From Desulfovibrio sp. (GTDB taxonomy: Bacteria; Desulfobacterota; Desulfovibrionia; Desulfovibrionales; Desulfovibrionaceae), in the NCBI GenBank assembly GCA_024683955.1, contig JAIKXS010000058.1:1-32592 (forward strand): a stretch of DNA of 32,592 nucleotides, written 5' to 3'. Positions 1 through 9,339 of the stretch are shown piece by piece. Position 1 is the first letter of the stretch; every line of letters starts with the position of its first letter. A program made the translations under genes and the position numbers. The notes beneath the pieces were generated by a model. The model did no database searches, was not told the origin of the DNA, and saw only the letters and a program-made list of their open reading frames with translations.

Positions 1-126
1 GTTACTCATAACACCTATTTTCCCAACGAAAGTGTGTTGCAAAAGGCAGTCGATGACTACTTCAGACAATACCGGGAGCCGAATAAAAGACTTGCATCTC
101 TCTGCTCCTTTAAACACAAAAACTAA
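1..126 (+). pseudogene. 3' end of a transposase (partial at window edge)
   Basis: Frame 1 is open from the first base to a TAA at 124-126, giving 41 residues that read like the tail of a DDE transposase: an NTYFPNES segment followed by an amphipathic stretch (QKAVDDYFRQYREPNKRL) and a basic end. This resembles the C-terminal tails of IS630-type transposases, but too little is present to fix the family. Whether the gene is intact upstream cannot be judged. The decayed IS elements that follow make a mobile origin plausible. Confidence 0.4.
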
Positions 127-298
127 TGTCGTTTACTATAAATACGGAACTACAATGGCTGAGAGGAGGACTCTTGCGGGCTAGCACTAAGCAGGAGGGC
201 CTTTGCGCAATAAAAAGAAGGGATACTTCCCGCATGGGGTGCAAAACAACATAAAAAAAGATGGCCAAGTCTTTACCCTTAACCATCCTCATATAGTA

Positions 299-664
299 TT
301 GACATCCTCCCACACATAGCGTCGGGGGATTCCTGACGAAGGCAGGATTGAGCCCGTACCCCTGAGGGGACTCCTGCTTCAACGCGTGCGCTCGAGCCCT
401 CTCCGCTCCACAGGCTGACACGGCATGCCCTGCCACCAAAATATCCAATGCCGCATTGAGATCGGCATTTATCTAACAACCACGGGGAGTACAGTTGAAG
501 AGAGCTCGCGAGGGTCTTTTGTCGTTGTCCGTGCAGCCGCAGTTGCAGCATGTCCGGCTGGTGTATTGTGGTGGCACAAGAAGCACTATGCCGCAAATCC
601 ACGTCAGGCTGTAGCCAGGTTGCCGTCGAAACCCGAAAGCCTGATCTGGAATGGATTTGTTCAA
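299..664 (-). pseudogene. tnpB: tnpB (IS605 OrfB) C-terminal remnant, copy A
   Basis: The minus-strand frame encodes the TnpB C-terminal zinc-ribbon region: LLVPPQYTSRTCCNCGCTDN, then the RuvC-III-like segment INADLNAALDILVAGHAVSA. An in-frame TAG interrupts the reading where copy B has GFEI (RGC-stop-INADLN). The second CxxC of the zinc ribbon is damaged: C-T-P-R stands where C-x-x-C is expected. Everything upstream of the ribbon, including the RuvC-I and RuvC-II parts, is missing. TnpB is the RNA-guided nuclease of this IS group; this copy cannot make a working one. Confidence 0.8.
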
Positions 665-687
665 TCCTCTTTTTTCACGGACAGTAT

Positions 688-1095
688 GTCAGAGCTCTGC
701 GGGCGTGCGGTTGCAGTATCTGAGGTCACAAAATACCGCCGTGGCGTCTTCACAAACGAGATTCTCGATGACCTGAAACCGATATTTGCCAGTGTGTGCG
801 CTGAGTTTAAAGCAGAACCTGTCGGGCTTGACGGTGAAGATGACATGTGCACCAGCAGGTGAATTCCCCCCCCCAAAAATTCGCGGTATCCTCACTGGGC
901 AACAACCTGAGAGGCGTTTCCGGCAGACTGATCAGGAAGCGTGGGGATCCCGGCCTGCAACGCAAGCTGTCGGGTGGATCTCTCCGGTCAGCAGATTACT
1001 TTGCGGGGAATTGTGGCGACGCTTCGTTTTCTGTTTTGCTACAGCATATTGAAAGTCAGCGTACCCCAAGCAGAAAAGACAAAGATTCCAGTTAA
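688..1095 (+). pseudogene. tnpA: tnpA (Y1 HUH transposase) remnant, copy A
   Basis: The plus strand reads as an IS200/IS605 TnpA lacking its N-terminus: KYRRGVFTNEILDDLKPIFA, then the HUH region, then VSSLGNNLRGVSGRLIRKR and the catalytic-tyrosine neighbourhood SADYFAGNCGDASF. A one-base deletion near 844-845 breaks the HUH motif: GAT GAC ATG TGC is read where GAT GAC CAT GTG CAC is expected. The first frame therefore stops soon after and the second half continues in another frame. The usual LL after HVH is QQ here. Non-functional. Confidence 0.78.
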
Positions 1096-1100
1096 GGTAC

Positions 1101-1136
1101 GCCGAAAACCCCGCCCTGAAGGACGGGGTTTTCGGC
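1101..1136. repeat. IS end hairpin, copy A
   Basis: A near-perfect palindrome: a 13-bp outer stem (GCCGAAAACCCCG with CGGGGTTTTCGGC), one C/A mismatch, two more pairs and a TGAA loop. It lies just past the tnpA tail and has a counterpart at 6659-6688. IS200/IS605 elements carry subterminal hairpins that TnpA recognises as single strands. It lacks the T-run of an intrinsic terminator. Confidence 0.7.
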
Positions 1137-1357
1137 GCGTTGGATAAAGCATTTAAGGTCGTTACAAAAAAACAGAACTGCACCCAGAAAGGTAACCTTG
1201 CACAGAAAGACGGGCCTTCCAGCCCAGCGGCGGAATTCGCGCAATTCTGTTGGGGATACATGTATGGCGTCAGAAGCAGGCCCCGGGAAATAATACAGCA
1301 TTTTTGCGTGTACAATGCCCGTATGGCCTTACCCAGTTCACAAACGGCAGCCCGGCA

Positions 1358-1567
1358 CTATCCCTTCTGACGGGCAGAGGGCTTTACGACAAGACCGGAA
1401 CGAAGACAACGTGTGCATACGCTTATGGTAGCAACCGTCCCGTTGGCATACTGATGACGAACTCTCTGCAAATTGGGATTAAAACGACGTTTAGTCTTAA
1501 TATTTGAATGGCTAACCAAGTTGCCGACCTGAGGGGTTTTTCCGCAAAAAGCGCAACACTTACTCAT
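1358..1567 (-). CDS. rpmB: 50S ribosomal protein L28
   Basis: 69 residues matching L28 throughout: an [16 protein letters not shown] start, the signature [17 protein letters not shown], and [14 protein letters not shown] near the end. L28 is a structural protein of the large ribosomal subunit. It is the zinc-type paralogue, with C-x-x-C pairs at the N-terminus (CAFC) and later (CTRC). The ATG at 1567 was chosen because a GGAGGT site sits at 1573-1578. A longer in-frame start 10 codons upstream would bury that site. The gene stands alone between IS debris and a gene-poor stretch. Confidence 0.95.
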   Translation of the reverse strand: MSKCCAFCGKTPQVGNLVSHSNIKTKRRFNPNLQRVRHQYANGTVATISVCTRCLRSGLVVKPSARQKG

Positions 1568-2974
1568 AATAAACCTCCAAAGCTCATTATACAGCAATAA
1601 TATTATGATAAGGCATTCAAGGATACATCATTCTGAATGACCTTATGTCGTTTTTTCCTTCAGGAATACTTCATCAACAAAGATTTATAGAAAAAGACTC
1701 CGAGAGGTGGCATGCCTGACTGCAGGGGGGCAACCTCGGCACAATATTCATATCTCTGAACCTGAAACGCTGTCATGCAGACACGCAGCTTCATGGAAAA
1801 AACAGGGTCTACGCAGTGAAATGCGCTGTAATGTAGCGCAATAACATAATTGGCCTCCACCAAAAAAGCAAGTGTTTTTATGGGGAGCGGAAAACCTTTT
1901 GCGAAGACAGAAAAAAATCCACGCAAATTCTTTTAAAAAGATCTCTCCCGCTATGAAGGAAGGCCTTCTTCAGAAATAGTCGTCCCAAGGAAATCATACT
2001 GCCGACTTTCTTTGCTGGACAAAAAAGCCAATTCTTTCATGGGAACAGAAACACGTTATCCTTAAAAAAATCCGGCTGATGATCAATACACGCGGAAGAG
2101 CACGGCAGGCCACTGTGAAAAATGGGATAAATTTTCGCAGGCCAGCCTACGTTCACGCATACAAAAAAGCACTGAAGAGAGATTAATTTTTTCACCGCCG
2201 CGCACATTTTCTCATCAAAGCACCGGCGTGGCACCGGCCCTTCGAGGCAGGAAGAAAACGCCTCCTCCGTAATATTCCTTATTACCGGACCTGGCACGTG
2301 GCCTAGCAATAGCCGTCAGACTGCTAAAGGAGACTGCAATGTTTCCACGAAATCCAGTCGTGTTTTCCGTAGCGGACTTGACGCTGAAGGAGCACGCTTC
2401 TCTCACTGCAACACGTTCACCATATGTTCCTGTATTCGCGCGGAACCCCATACTTATTTACGCGCGTTCTCTGATGAGAGCCTCATCAATTGCAGGAAAT
2501 CTTGAGAACAGGAAAATTGACGTCCTGTACTGAACGGCTCCAGCTTAGAAAGGCGGGTGCACCTGCAGGGAGAAGCTGCGGCGCCATTTTCTCGCTGCTC
2601 GGCATGAGCGGCTTCTTCCGATTAGCAGTACAAAGACAAACATTTCCTTTCTCCTGTATTCCCCACAAGGGGACCTGTCTCGCGCGGCCTAAGAAACATT
2701 TCCTCCAGCCATCGTTGCGGTCTGGTGGTTCGCCGAAACTCATTTCGTACCTTACCCCTAGTTTGTCTGCTGCCTTGGGTGTGTAAAAGGAAGATGTTAC
2801 TTGGATGGTTGACCAAGTCTGGACGAATGATGAGCAATCAATCTGACGGAACTACGCTGCTGTCAGGTCTAGATGCACTCCGGGATACCCCATTAGTCCC
2901 CGACACTGCAAGCCTGCGGTTCAAAGATCCATCCTTCAGGGCGGGATAGCGGGCAATTATCATAAGACAGCAAA
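1568..2974. other. Gene-poor region between rpmB and groEL
   Basis: About 1.4 kb without a recognisable gene. Open frames of 60-98 codons occur on both strands (for example 1660-1926 minus, 2037-2309 minus, 2490-2786 plus). They overlap each other, lack good ribosome-binding sites and resemble no family I know. A short tract at 2929-2948 (ATCCTTCAGGGCGGG on plus) resembles half of the IS end hairpin and may be another IS scar. The region looks like decayed DNA. Confidence 0.5.
1586..1591 (-). promoter_or_regulatory. Candidate -10 box of rpmB
   Basis: The minus strand reads TATAAT here, ending about 7 nt upstream of the rpmB ribosome-binding site. A clear -35 box at 17 nt spacing is lacking. 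If used, transcription would begin almost at the ribosome-binding site and leave a leader of only a dozen or so bases. Confidence 0.4.
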
Positions 2975-3010
2975 AACGGTGGTCGGCACATGTGAGTACC
3001 GATCACCGTT
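2975..3010 (-). terminator. Intrinsic terminator of groES-groEL
   Basis: An inverted repeat of 12 bp with one mismatch (AACGGTGGTCGG with CCGATCACCGTT) around a 12-nt loop, followed on the minus strand by TTTTTGCTG. It lies about 90 bp past the groEL stop and is oriented correctly for it. Confidence 0.7.
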
Positions 3011-3021
3011 CAAAATCTTTA

Positions 3022-3077
3022 TTGGGTGAGTCTAAGGCAAGTGGTGAAAATGTTTACCTTATCGCAAACTCACTCAA
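3022..3077. repeat. Long imperfect hairpin downstream of groEL
   Basis: TTGGGTGAGT at 3022-3031 pairs with ACTCACTCAA at 3068-3077 with one G-T pair. Inside it TAAGGCAAG faces TTTACCTTA. It sits between the groEL stop and the terminator hairpin. It could be an mRNA 3' structure or a small IS remnant; nothing in the sequence decides between them. Confidence 0.35.
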
Positions 3078-3101
3078 CAGGTAATCATGAGCTCGACGGT
3101 C

Positions 3102-4799
<1,698 letters not shown>

Positions 4800-4808
4800 C
4801 TACATAAG

Positions 4809-5096
4809 CTATTTAATAATGGCGAGGATGTCTTCCTCACGCATAACAAGGTGATCAACCCCGTCAAGCTTCACTTCGGTTCCGGCATATTTGTTGAAAA
4901 GGACTTCGTCGCCAGCCTTCACGGCCAAGGCAACACGCTTGCCGTCATCACCCAATTTGCCAGGACCGACAGCAATAACCTGACCCTTGGAAGGTTTTTC
5001 CTTCGCGGTGTCAGGAATGTAAAGACCACCGGCGGTCTTTTCTTCGGACTCCAGACGTTTAACGAGAACACGGTCGTTCAGCGGTTCCAATTTCAT
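4809..5096 (-). CDS. groES: Co-chaperonin GroES (10 kDa)
   Basis: 95 residues beginning [16 protein letters not shown], with the mobile loop that docks on GroEL ([17 protein letters not shown]) and the closing [12 protein letters not shown]. It caps the GroEL ring as a heptamer. The open frame extends far upstream, but the ATG at 5096 is preceded by GGAGGAGC at correct spacing and matches the family start. First gene of the groES-groEL operon. Confidence 0.98.
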   Translation of the reverse strand: MKLEPLNDRVLVKRLESEEKTAGGLYIPDTAKEKPSKGQVIAVGPGKLGDDGKRVALAVKAGDEVLFNKYAGTEVKLDGVDHLVMREEDILAIIK

Positions 5097-5136
5097 AATA
5101 AGCTCCTCCAAACATATTTTTCTTGTAGAATTTGTT

Positions 5137-5153
5137 GAGTCTGGGAAAGACTC
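5137..5153. promoter_or_regulatory. Inverted repeat in the groES leader
   Basis: GAGTCT-GGGAA-AGACTC is a perfect 6-bp inverted repeat about 41 bp upstream of the groES start. It is not the CIRCE operator (TTAGCACTC-N9-GAGTGCTAA), which I do not find here. It may be an operator for another regulator or a leader hairpin. Confidence 0.35.
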
Positions 5154-5739
5154 TGACGTTCTTCTCTGTTCACGTCTAGAGATAATGCCTCTTGTCCGCT
5201 TGAAAAGGGGTGGAAGAAAAACTTTTTTCTTCTTCCGTAAAAAATTAGGATAACCCACTGAAAATACAAACAAAAAAATTTTACTTTTTTCTTTTCGAGA
5301 CAAAGGCGATGAAAAACAGACTCCCTGCCAACGCGTGGAGAAAGGATGGATTTTCTCAGAAAACAAACTCCCCCTCGGCGCCTGATCCCGCAATAAATCT
5401 GGAAGAAGATCATGGCAGACCGCTACCCGGTCCCAGATTGCGAGGATGCCGCCCGACCCATTCAGAGAACACACCCGCCCCAGCACTCATGCAGTCAATG
5501 ACGGCGTCGTACTAAAAGACCGCTACTTCGCCCTGCGCTCCTGTAATCGGTATTCTAGTGCCCTGTCCGGACACTTGCTGCGACCAAACGATTTCGGGGA
5601 AATGAAGAAGATCAGCCGCATATTCCAGGGTCAGGGACTCAACGTCATCATGCCCTAAACATATTTGCCGCTCCCGCGAAGAGAAAAGAGAGCGCTTCTA
5701 TCCGTACCCTCTGACGAGGAGCCGGAAAAACGCTGCGGT
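5154..5739. other. Intergenic region upstream of groES
   Basis: About 590 bp. The part next to groES must hold its minus-strand promoter, but no clear -35/-10 pair or heat-shock sigma-32 pair could be fixed by eye. The rest (about 5310-5660) has short frames on the plus strand without ribosome-binding sites or known similarity. Confidence 0.4.
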
Positions 5740-6081
5740 TTGACATCCTCCCCCGCCCAACATCGGGGGATTTCTATCAGTAGAGGCCCTGTTGCTCGCA
5801 CCACGGGCGGGTTCCTGCTTCATCGTGGCCGCTCGGGCCATCTCCGCTCCACAGGCTGACACGGAATACCCTGCGGCCAACATATTCAATGCCCCATTGA
5901 GATCGGCATTTATCTCAAAACCACGGGGAGTACGGTTGAATACCGCTTGTGACGGCCTGTTGTCGTTGTCCGTGCAGCCGCAGTTGCTGCATGTCCGTCT
6001 GGTGTATTGTGGTGGTACAAGAAGCACTGTTCCGCCAGGCCATGTCAGGTTATAGCCAGGTTGCCGTCGAAACCCGAATCA
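5740..6081 (-). pseudogene. tnpB: tnpB C-terminal remnant, copy B
   Basis: The minus strand encodes FGFRRQPGYNLTWPGGTVLL, VPPQYTRRTCSNCGCTDNDN and EINADLNGALNMLAAGYSVS, the TnpB zinc ribbon plus the last RuvC segment. A stop (TGA, 6079-6081) immediately precedes FGFRR. The second zinc pair is lost entirely: R-T-P-R replaces C-x-x-C. The frame now runs past the normal end through the right-end sequence. Confidence 0.78.
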
Positions 6082-6269
6082 GCCCTGATCCGGGATGAAT
6101 TATTGCGGTATCTTAGCCGGCCTGTTTTGGGAAGAAAGACAGAATTGTTAGTTTCATCGACCTTAAATTCCTGAAGATAGCGGAAAAAATCGTGTACTCT
6201 CTTCTTGTTGAATCGTGAAAATGCTGCATGATTTTCAATTTATAGGCCCTGTCTGAGTCTTTACGTGCC

Positions 6270-6678
6270 TGTTGCAGTATCCGGGATCACATAATACCGC
6301 CGTAGCGTCTTCTCCAACGAGATTCCCGATGACATGAAACTGATATTTGCCAGTGTGCGCGCTTTTTTTGACGCAGAACCTGATGTGTTTAAGGGTGAAG
6401 ATGACCCATGTGCACATCCTGATGACTTACCTCCAAAATTCGCCGTATCCTCACTGATCAGCAGCCTGAAAGGCGTTTCCGGCAGACTGATCAGGAAGCG
6501 TGGGTATCAGGCCTGCAACGCAAGCTGTCGGGTGGATCTCTCCGGTCACAAGGTCACTTTGCGGATAGATGTGGCGGCGTTCCGATTTCTGTTTTGTGTC
6601 AGTACGTTGAAAATCAGCGTACCCCAGGCTCAGACGGCAAAGATTCCGGTTAAGGTTCGCCCTGTCTCCCGGTCCTGA
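6270..6678 (+). pseudogene. tnpA: tnpA (Y1 HUH transposase) remnant, copy B
   Basis: Fragments YRRSVFSNEIPDDMKLIFA and VSSLISSLKGVSGRLIRKR match copy A and the TnpA family. An in-frame TAA lies just before YRRS. At the HUH motif an extra C shifts the frame (GAC CCA TGT GCA CAT where GAC CAT GTG CAC is expected). The frame is regained a few codons later, then the C-terminal part runs in a shifted frame. Non-functional. Confidence 0.75.
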
Positions 6679-6688
6679 AGGACAGGGC
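6659..6688. repeat. IS end hairpin, copy B
   Basis: GCCCTGTC at 6659-6666 pairs with GACAGGGC at 6681-6688 around a 14-nt loop that contains the CCTGAAGG core also seen in copy A. It is the counterpart of 1101-1136 with a shorter stem. Confidence 0.65.
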
Positions 6689-6713
6689 TTTACGGCGCGT
6701 CGGATAAAAAAGA

Positions 6714-6742
6714 AAGGTATCGGAAATACATTCCGATACCTT
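6714..6742 (-). terminator. Intrinsic terminator after the ACT-domain gene
   Basis: A perfect 12-bp stem (AAGGTATCGGAA with TTCCGATACCTT) with a 5-nt loop. On the minus strand it is followed by a T-rich run (TCTTTTTTATCC). It lies 70 bp past the stop of the ACT-domain gene. Confidence 0.8.
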
Positions 6743-6811
6743 CCTGATTATTTGTTTGCACTCAAGGCAAACCTAGGCCCTTGGGTCAGTGGTTTTTCTT
6801 ACCTCAATAAA

Positions 6812-7240
6812 TCATGCAAAAAGTTTTTCGGACGAAACAATGGTGAAAGAATGTTCCAAAAGAAGAGAAATAGCTTGATCAACTTTGTCAAAACGGAAGA
6901 TCATGATGGCATTGGGGAGGTTCCGCTTAATCAATGAATACATGTACTCAACATTGATGCCATTTTTGGAGACAAGCTGCAAAACGGCGTCAAGCCCACC
7001 GGGGGCGTCGTCAACCTCAACCGCAACAACGCTTGTGCACCCGAACGTAAAGCCCTTTTCCTTTAGAATAGCCTTGGCCTTTTCATGGTCCGGCACGAGA
7101 AGACGCAAAATACCAAAGTCTGAGGTGTCGGCAAGAGAAAGGGCGCGAATGGAAACATTCGCTTCGGCAAGCGCATGGGTCACGTCGGCCAAACGACCAG
7201 CCCGATTTTCCAAAAACACAGAAAGTTGTTCAGCTTTCAT
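6812..7240 (-). CDS. Tandem ACT-domain protein
   Basis: 142 residues made of two ACT modules. The first (about 1-70) has QLSVFLENRAGRLADVT and FGILRLLVPDHEKAKAIL; the second (about 70-140) has VVAVEVDDAPGGLDAVLQLV and a NVEYMYSLIK strand. ACT domains bind amino acids and regulate enzymes. Stand-alone tandem forms in related bacteria often sit beside phenylacetate-CoA ligase-like genes, but none is here. The start at 7240 (ATG AAA GCT) matches the usual family start. An ATG two codons earlier is possible, and neither has a good ribosome-binding site. The ligand is unknown. It lies 147 bp downstream of tatA. Confidence 0.88.
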   Translation of the reverse strand: MKAEQLSVFLENRAGRLADVTHALAEANVSIRALSLADTSDFGILRLLVPDHEKAKAILKEKGFTFGCTSVVAVEVDDAPGGLDAVLQLVSKNGINVEYMYSLIKRNLPNAIMIFRFDKVDQAISLLLEHSFTIVSSEKLFA

Positions 7241-7387
7241 CAACATTTCAGCGTGAAGCCCGTCATACTGACCGGGAGGAAACGCTGCCTCCGTCTTCTT
7301 CCCTACTGTGGTGCGTTCGCAAATAGTGTCAGAATCACAGCCGGATATGCCATGTCTCCGACACAGATCATTATCCAAAAAACAGTG

Positions 7388-7603
7388 TTACGCCTTGGGC
7401 TCATCAGCCTGTGTTGGGCGTGCATTTTCCTTTTCGGCTTTAGGAGTGATGTCAACTTCAGATGGTTCGGTCGTGGCTTTACGGAAATTGCGAATGGCGC
7501 GACCAAGCCCTGAACCGATTTCAGGCAACTTTTTAGAGCCAAAAAGCACTAAAACAACCACCAGGATAACAATGATTTCGGTTGGACCAATCGGGCCAAG
7601 CAT
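7388..7603 (-). CDS. tatA: Sec-independent translocase protein TatA/TatE
   Basis: 71 residues: one N-terminal membrane helix ([16 protein letters not shown]), the hinge [20 protein letters not shown] with its conserved Phe-Gly, an amphipathic helix and an acidic/polar tail. TatA forms the pore of the twin-arginine pathway, which exports folded, often metal-cofactor, proteins. The ATG at 7603 is preceded by GGAGGCGGGG. An upstream in-frame start 12 codons earlier lacks a site. tatB and tatC are not in the window. Confidence 0.92.
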   Translation of the reverse strand: MLGPIGPTEIIVILVVVLVLFGSKKLPEIGSGLGRAIRNFRKATTEPSEVDITPKAEKENARPTQADEPKA

Positions 7604-7755
7604 CCCCCGCCTCCGTTCCTGAAAAGTTAGGACATACATCTCTGTCCGCCCTCGACATAACTCCTAAGTCACAAAAAAATGCGTTATGGAAGAGCGTGCC
7701 GGAAAGTATCACGAAGAATCAACACCTTGTCAATCTCTTTGCCGTCAATAACATC

Positions 7756-7985
7756 TTGACATCCTCTCCAACCCAACGTCGGGGGGGGCCTGGCGAAAGC
7801 AGACTTGCACCTGCTTCCCTAGGCGGGTTCCTGCTTCAACGAAACTGTCCGGAGAAACATCAGCTTGGTTTTCGCTTTCACATTCCCACAGTGAAGAATT
7901 TTTTGGCAGCGAACCAACGCCCTATTCCCACAGACCTCATTATCTCTCCACAGGCTGACACGGCATGCCCTGCCGCCGGAAAGTA
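7756..7985 (-). mobile_element. IS605-like right-end relic, copy C
   Basis: Starts TTGACATCCTCT at 7756 and, read on the minus strand, ends with the tnpB tail AAGHAVSACGE followed by right-end sequence (GGTTCCTGCTTCAACG on plus at about 7825, shared with copies A and B). An unrelated stretch (about 7845-7935) splits the tail from the terminal part. No tnpA or end hairpin remains. A 24-codon open frame runs on beyond the end (7684-7755 minus), but I cannot identify it. Confidence 0.6.
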
Positions 7986-8157
7986 TTTTGGAACAGGAAA
8001 GGCAAAATGGCAAGGAAATTCCAGTAAAATGCGCCTTATGTTCTTGGAAGGGCGAAGTTTTACAGCGCTTTTTATAAAAAACAAAGGAAACGAAAAGTTA
8101 TGAGAAAAAATATCAGAGACAGGAAGGCTTATGCAGACTTTTCGCCTTCGAGGGACA

Positions 8158-9339
8158 CTAACCATCCCCCTTCTTCTGGTGCTTGTTCTTCTTGCTCTTT
8201 GACCTGTTAACGGTCGATTTCCTTGAAGAATTCTGCGACGTTCCGGCATTCCGTGTGGAGGAGGGCTTCTTTGTCAGCGAGAAACGTTTTTTCTTCCTCT
8301 TTTCGTTTCCCTGGCCTGGCACAGCGGCTGACTGCTCCTTCTTCTTTTTGGATGGACGATGCACCGCAGGCCGTTTCTTTGAAGAACCGCTGGAATCGTC
8401 ATTTTTCGCCGTTCTTCTGCTCCTGATCGATGGCCCCCGCAGTCCCTTGCGCTCGAGAATACGGGCGACGCCGGCAGAAGATTCGGGGGACACGAAGCCG
8501 GCCTCGATCAACTGGCGAGCCGTCATATCTCGCCCGATACGGCTTTTTCCCCCCATAATAACACAGATAAGTCTATTCCTTCCACGTGTTGCCGTGACGA
8601 TGATATTGTAGCCGGACGCGACAGTCCATCCGGTCTTTAGACCGTTCACACCGCAGACGGAACCCAAAAGGGCATTTGTTGTCTGCAGGACATGCCCCCC
8701 GTGAGTAAAGGTAGCCACTCCGTGAATATCAATGGCCTTTGGATGGTTCTTCAGATAATAGCGGGCGAGCAAAAGCATGTCATACGCTGTCGTCAACTGC
8801 CCTTTTGCCGGAAGTCCCGTTGGATTTTTGAACGAGGTATTGCGCATTCCGAGCAATCGTGCCCTGGCGTTCATCATGGAAACAAACTTTTTAAGATTTG
8901 GCTGGACCGCCTGGGCAACAGCGGTCGCGGCATCGTTTCCCGAAGCAACGGCTGTGCCCACAAGAAGTTTGGAAAGATGAACGCGCTCTCCACGGCGCAA
9001 ATGCATGGTCGACCCCCCCGTCCCTGCCGCAAGAGCGCTGATTTTTATGAGTTTCTTCGAAGAAAGTCGCCGCTTTTCGATTTGGTCAAACGCCAGACAC
9101 AGCGTCATGACCTTGGTGAGAGAAGCGGGGGGAATGCGCGTGTTGGGATTTAGCTTGTAGAGGATTTTCCCTGTTGTCATATTATACAGAATTGCGGCCC
9201 TGACAGGAAATCGGGGTGCAGAGAGAACCGGATGGGCGAGGAGCATCAGCCCCACCAGGGAAAATAAAACAATACAAATAACCCGCAAGAAGCAAGCAGT
9301 GAAGATTCCGCGTCCGGAATAAGAAGAAACTATCGGCAC
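8158..9339 (-). CDS. D-alanyl-D-alanine carboxypeptidase (PBP5/DacA family) with basic tail
   Basis: 393 residues. A signal peptide with hydrophobic core at about 16-40 likely cleaves near VLSA-PRFP. The three active-site motifs of the S11 family are present: SLTK (73-76), SGN (133-135) and KTG (235-237). It trims the terminal D-Ala of peptidoglycan stem peptides in the periplasm. The usual C-terminal PBP5 domain and membrane-anchoring helix are absent. Instead, residues about 300-393 form a low-complexity tail rich in Lys, Arg and Ser (for example RPSKKKKEQ and KSKKNKHQKKGDG). The start is GTG at 9339, preceded by AAGGA. An ATG two bases upstream is in another frame. Confidence 0.9.
   Translation of the reverse strand: MPIVSSYSGRGIFTACFLRVICIVLFSLVGLMLLAHPVLSAPRFPVRAAILYNMTTGKILYKLNPNTRIPPASLTKVMTLCLAFDQIEKRRLSSKKLIKISALAAGTGGSTMHLRRGERVHLSKLLVGTAVASGNDAATAVAQAVQPNLKKFVSMMNARARLLGMRNTSFKNPTGLPAKGQLTTAYDMLLLARYYLKNHPKAIDIHGVATFTHGGHVLQTTNALLGSVCGVNGLKTGWTVASGYNIIVTATRGRNRLICVIMGGKSRIGRDMTARQLIEAGFVSPESSAGVARILERKGLRGPSIRSRRTAKNDDSSGSSKKRPAVHRPSKKKKEQSAAVPGQGNEKRKKKRFSLTKKPSSTRNAGTSQNSSRKSTVNRSKSKKNKHQKKGDG

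Larger units (their letters stand above)
299..1148. mobile_element. Decayed IS605-like element, copy A
   Basis: The layout is that of an IS200/IS605-group element with divergent genes: a tnpB 3' part on the minus strand running to a right end that begins TTGACATCCTCC at 299, a tnpA 3' part on the plus strand, and an end hairpin (1101-1136) followed by GGCGCGTTGGATAAA. The total of about 850 bp is roughly half the usual length, so the 5' halves of both genes have been lost. Copy B has the same order. Mutations in both genes make it non-autonomous. The boundaries come from comparing copies A and B by eye. Confidence 0.75.
5740..6707. mobile_element. Decayed IS605-like element, copy B
   Basis: Same order as copy A: right end starting TTGACATCCTCC at 5740, a minus-strand tnpB tail, a plus-strand tnpA tail, an end hairpin at 6659-6688 and the shared ending GGCGCGTCGGATAAA. 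It is about 970 bp long. The similarity to copy A is extensive but clearly diverged, so the two are relics of one family that inserted separately or duplicated long ago. Confidence 0.75.

Noticed and set aside
5097..5460. CIRCE element upstream of groES
   Set aside because: No TTAGCACTC-N9-GAGTGCTAA pattern; the inverted repeat present has a different sequence and spacing.
7684..7755. 24-codon minus-strand frame next to IS copy C as the tail of an interrupted gene
   Set aside because: Too short, and no matching 5' part was found on the other side of the relic.
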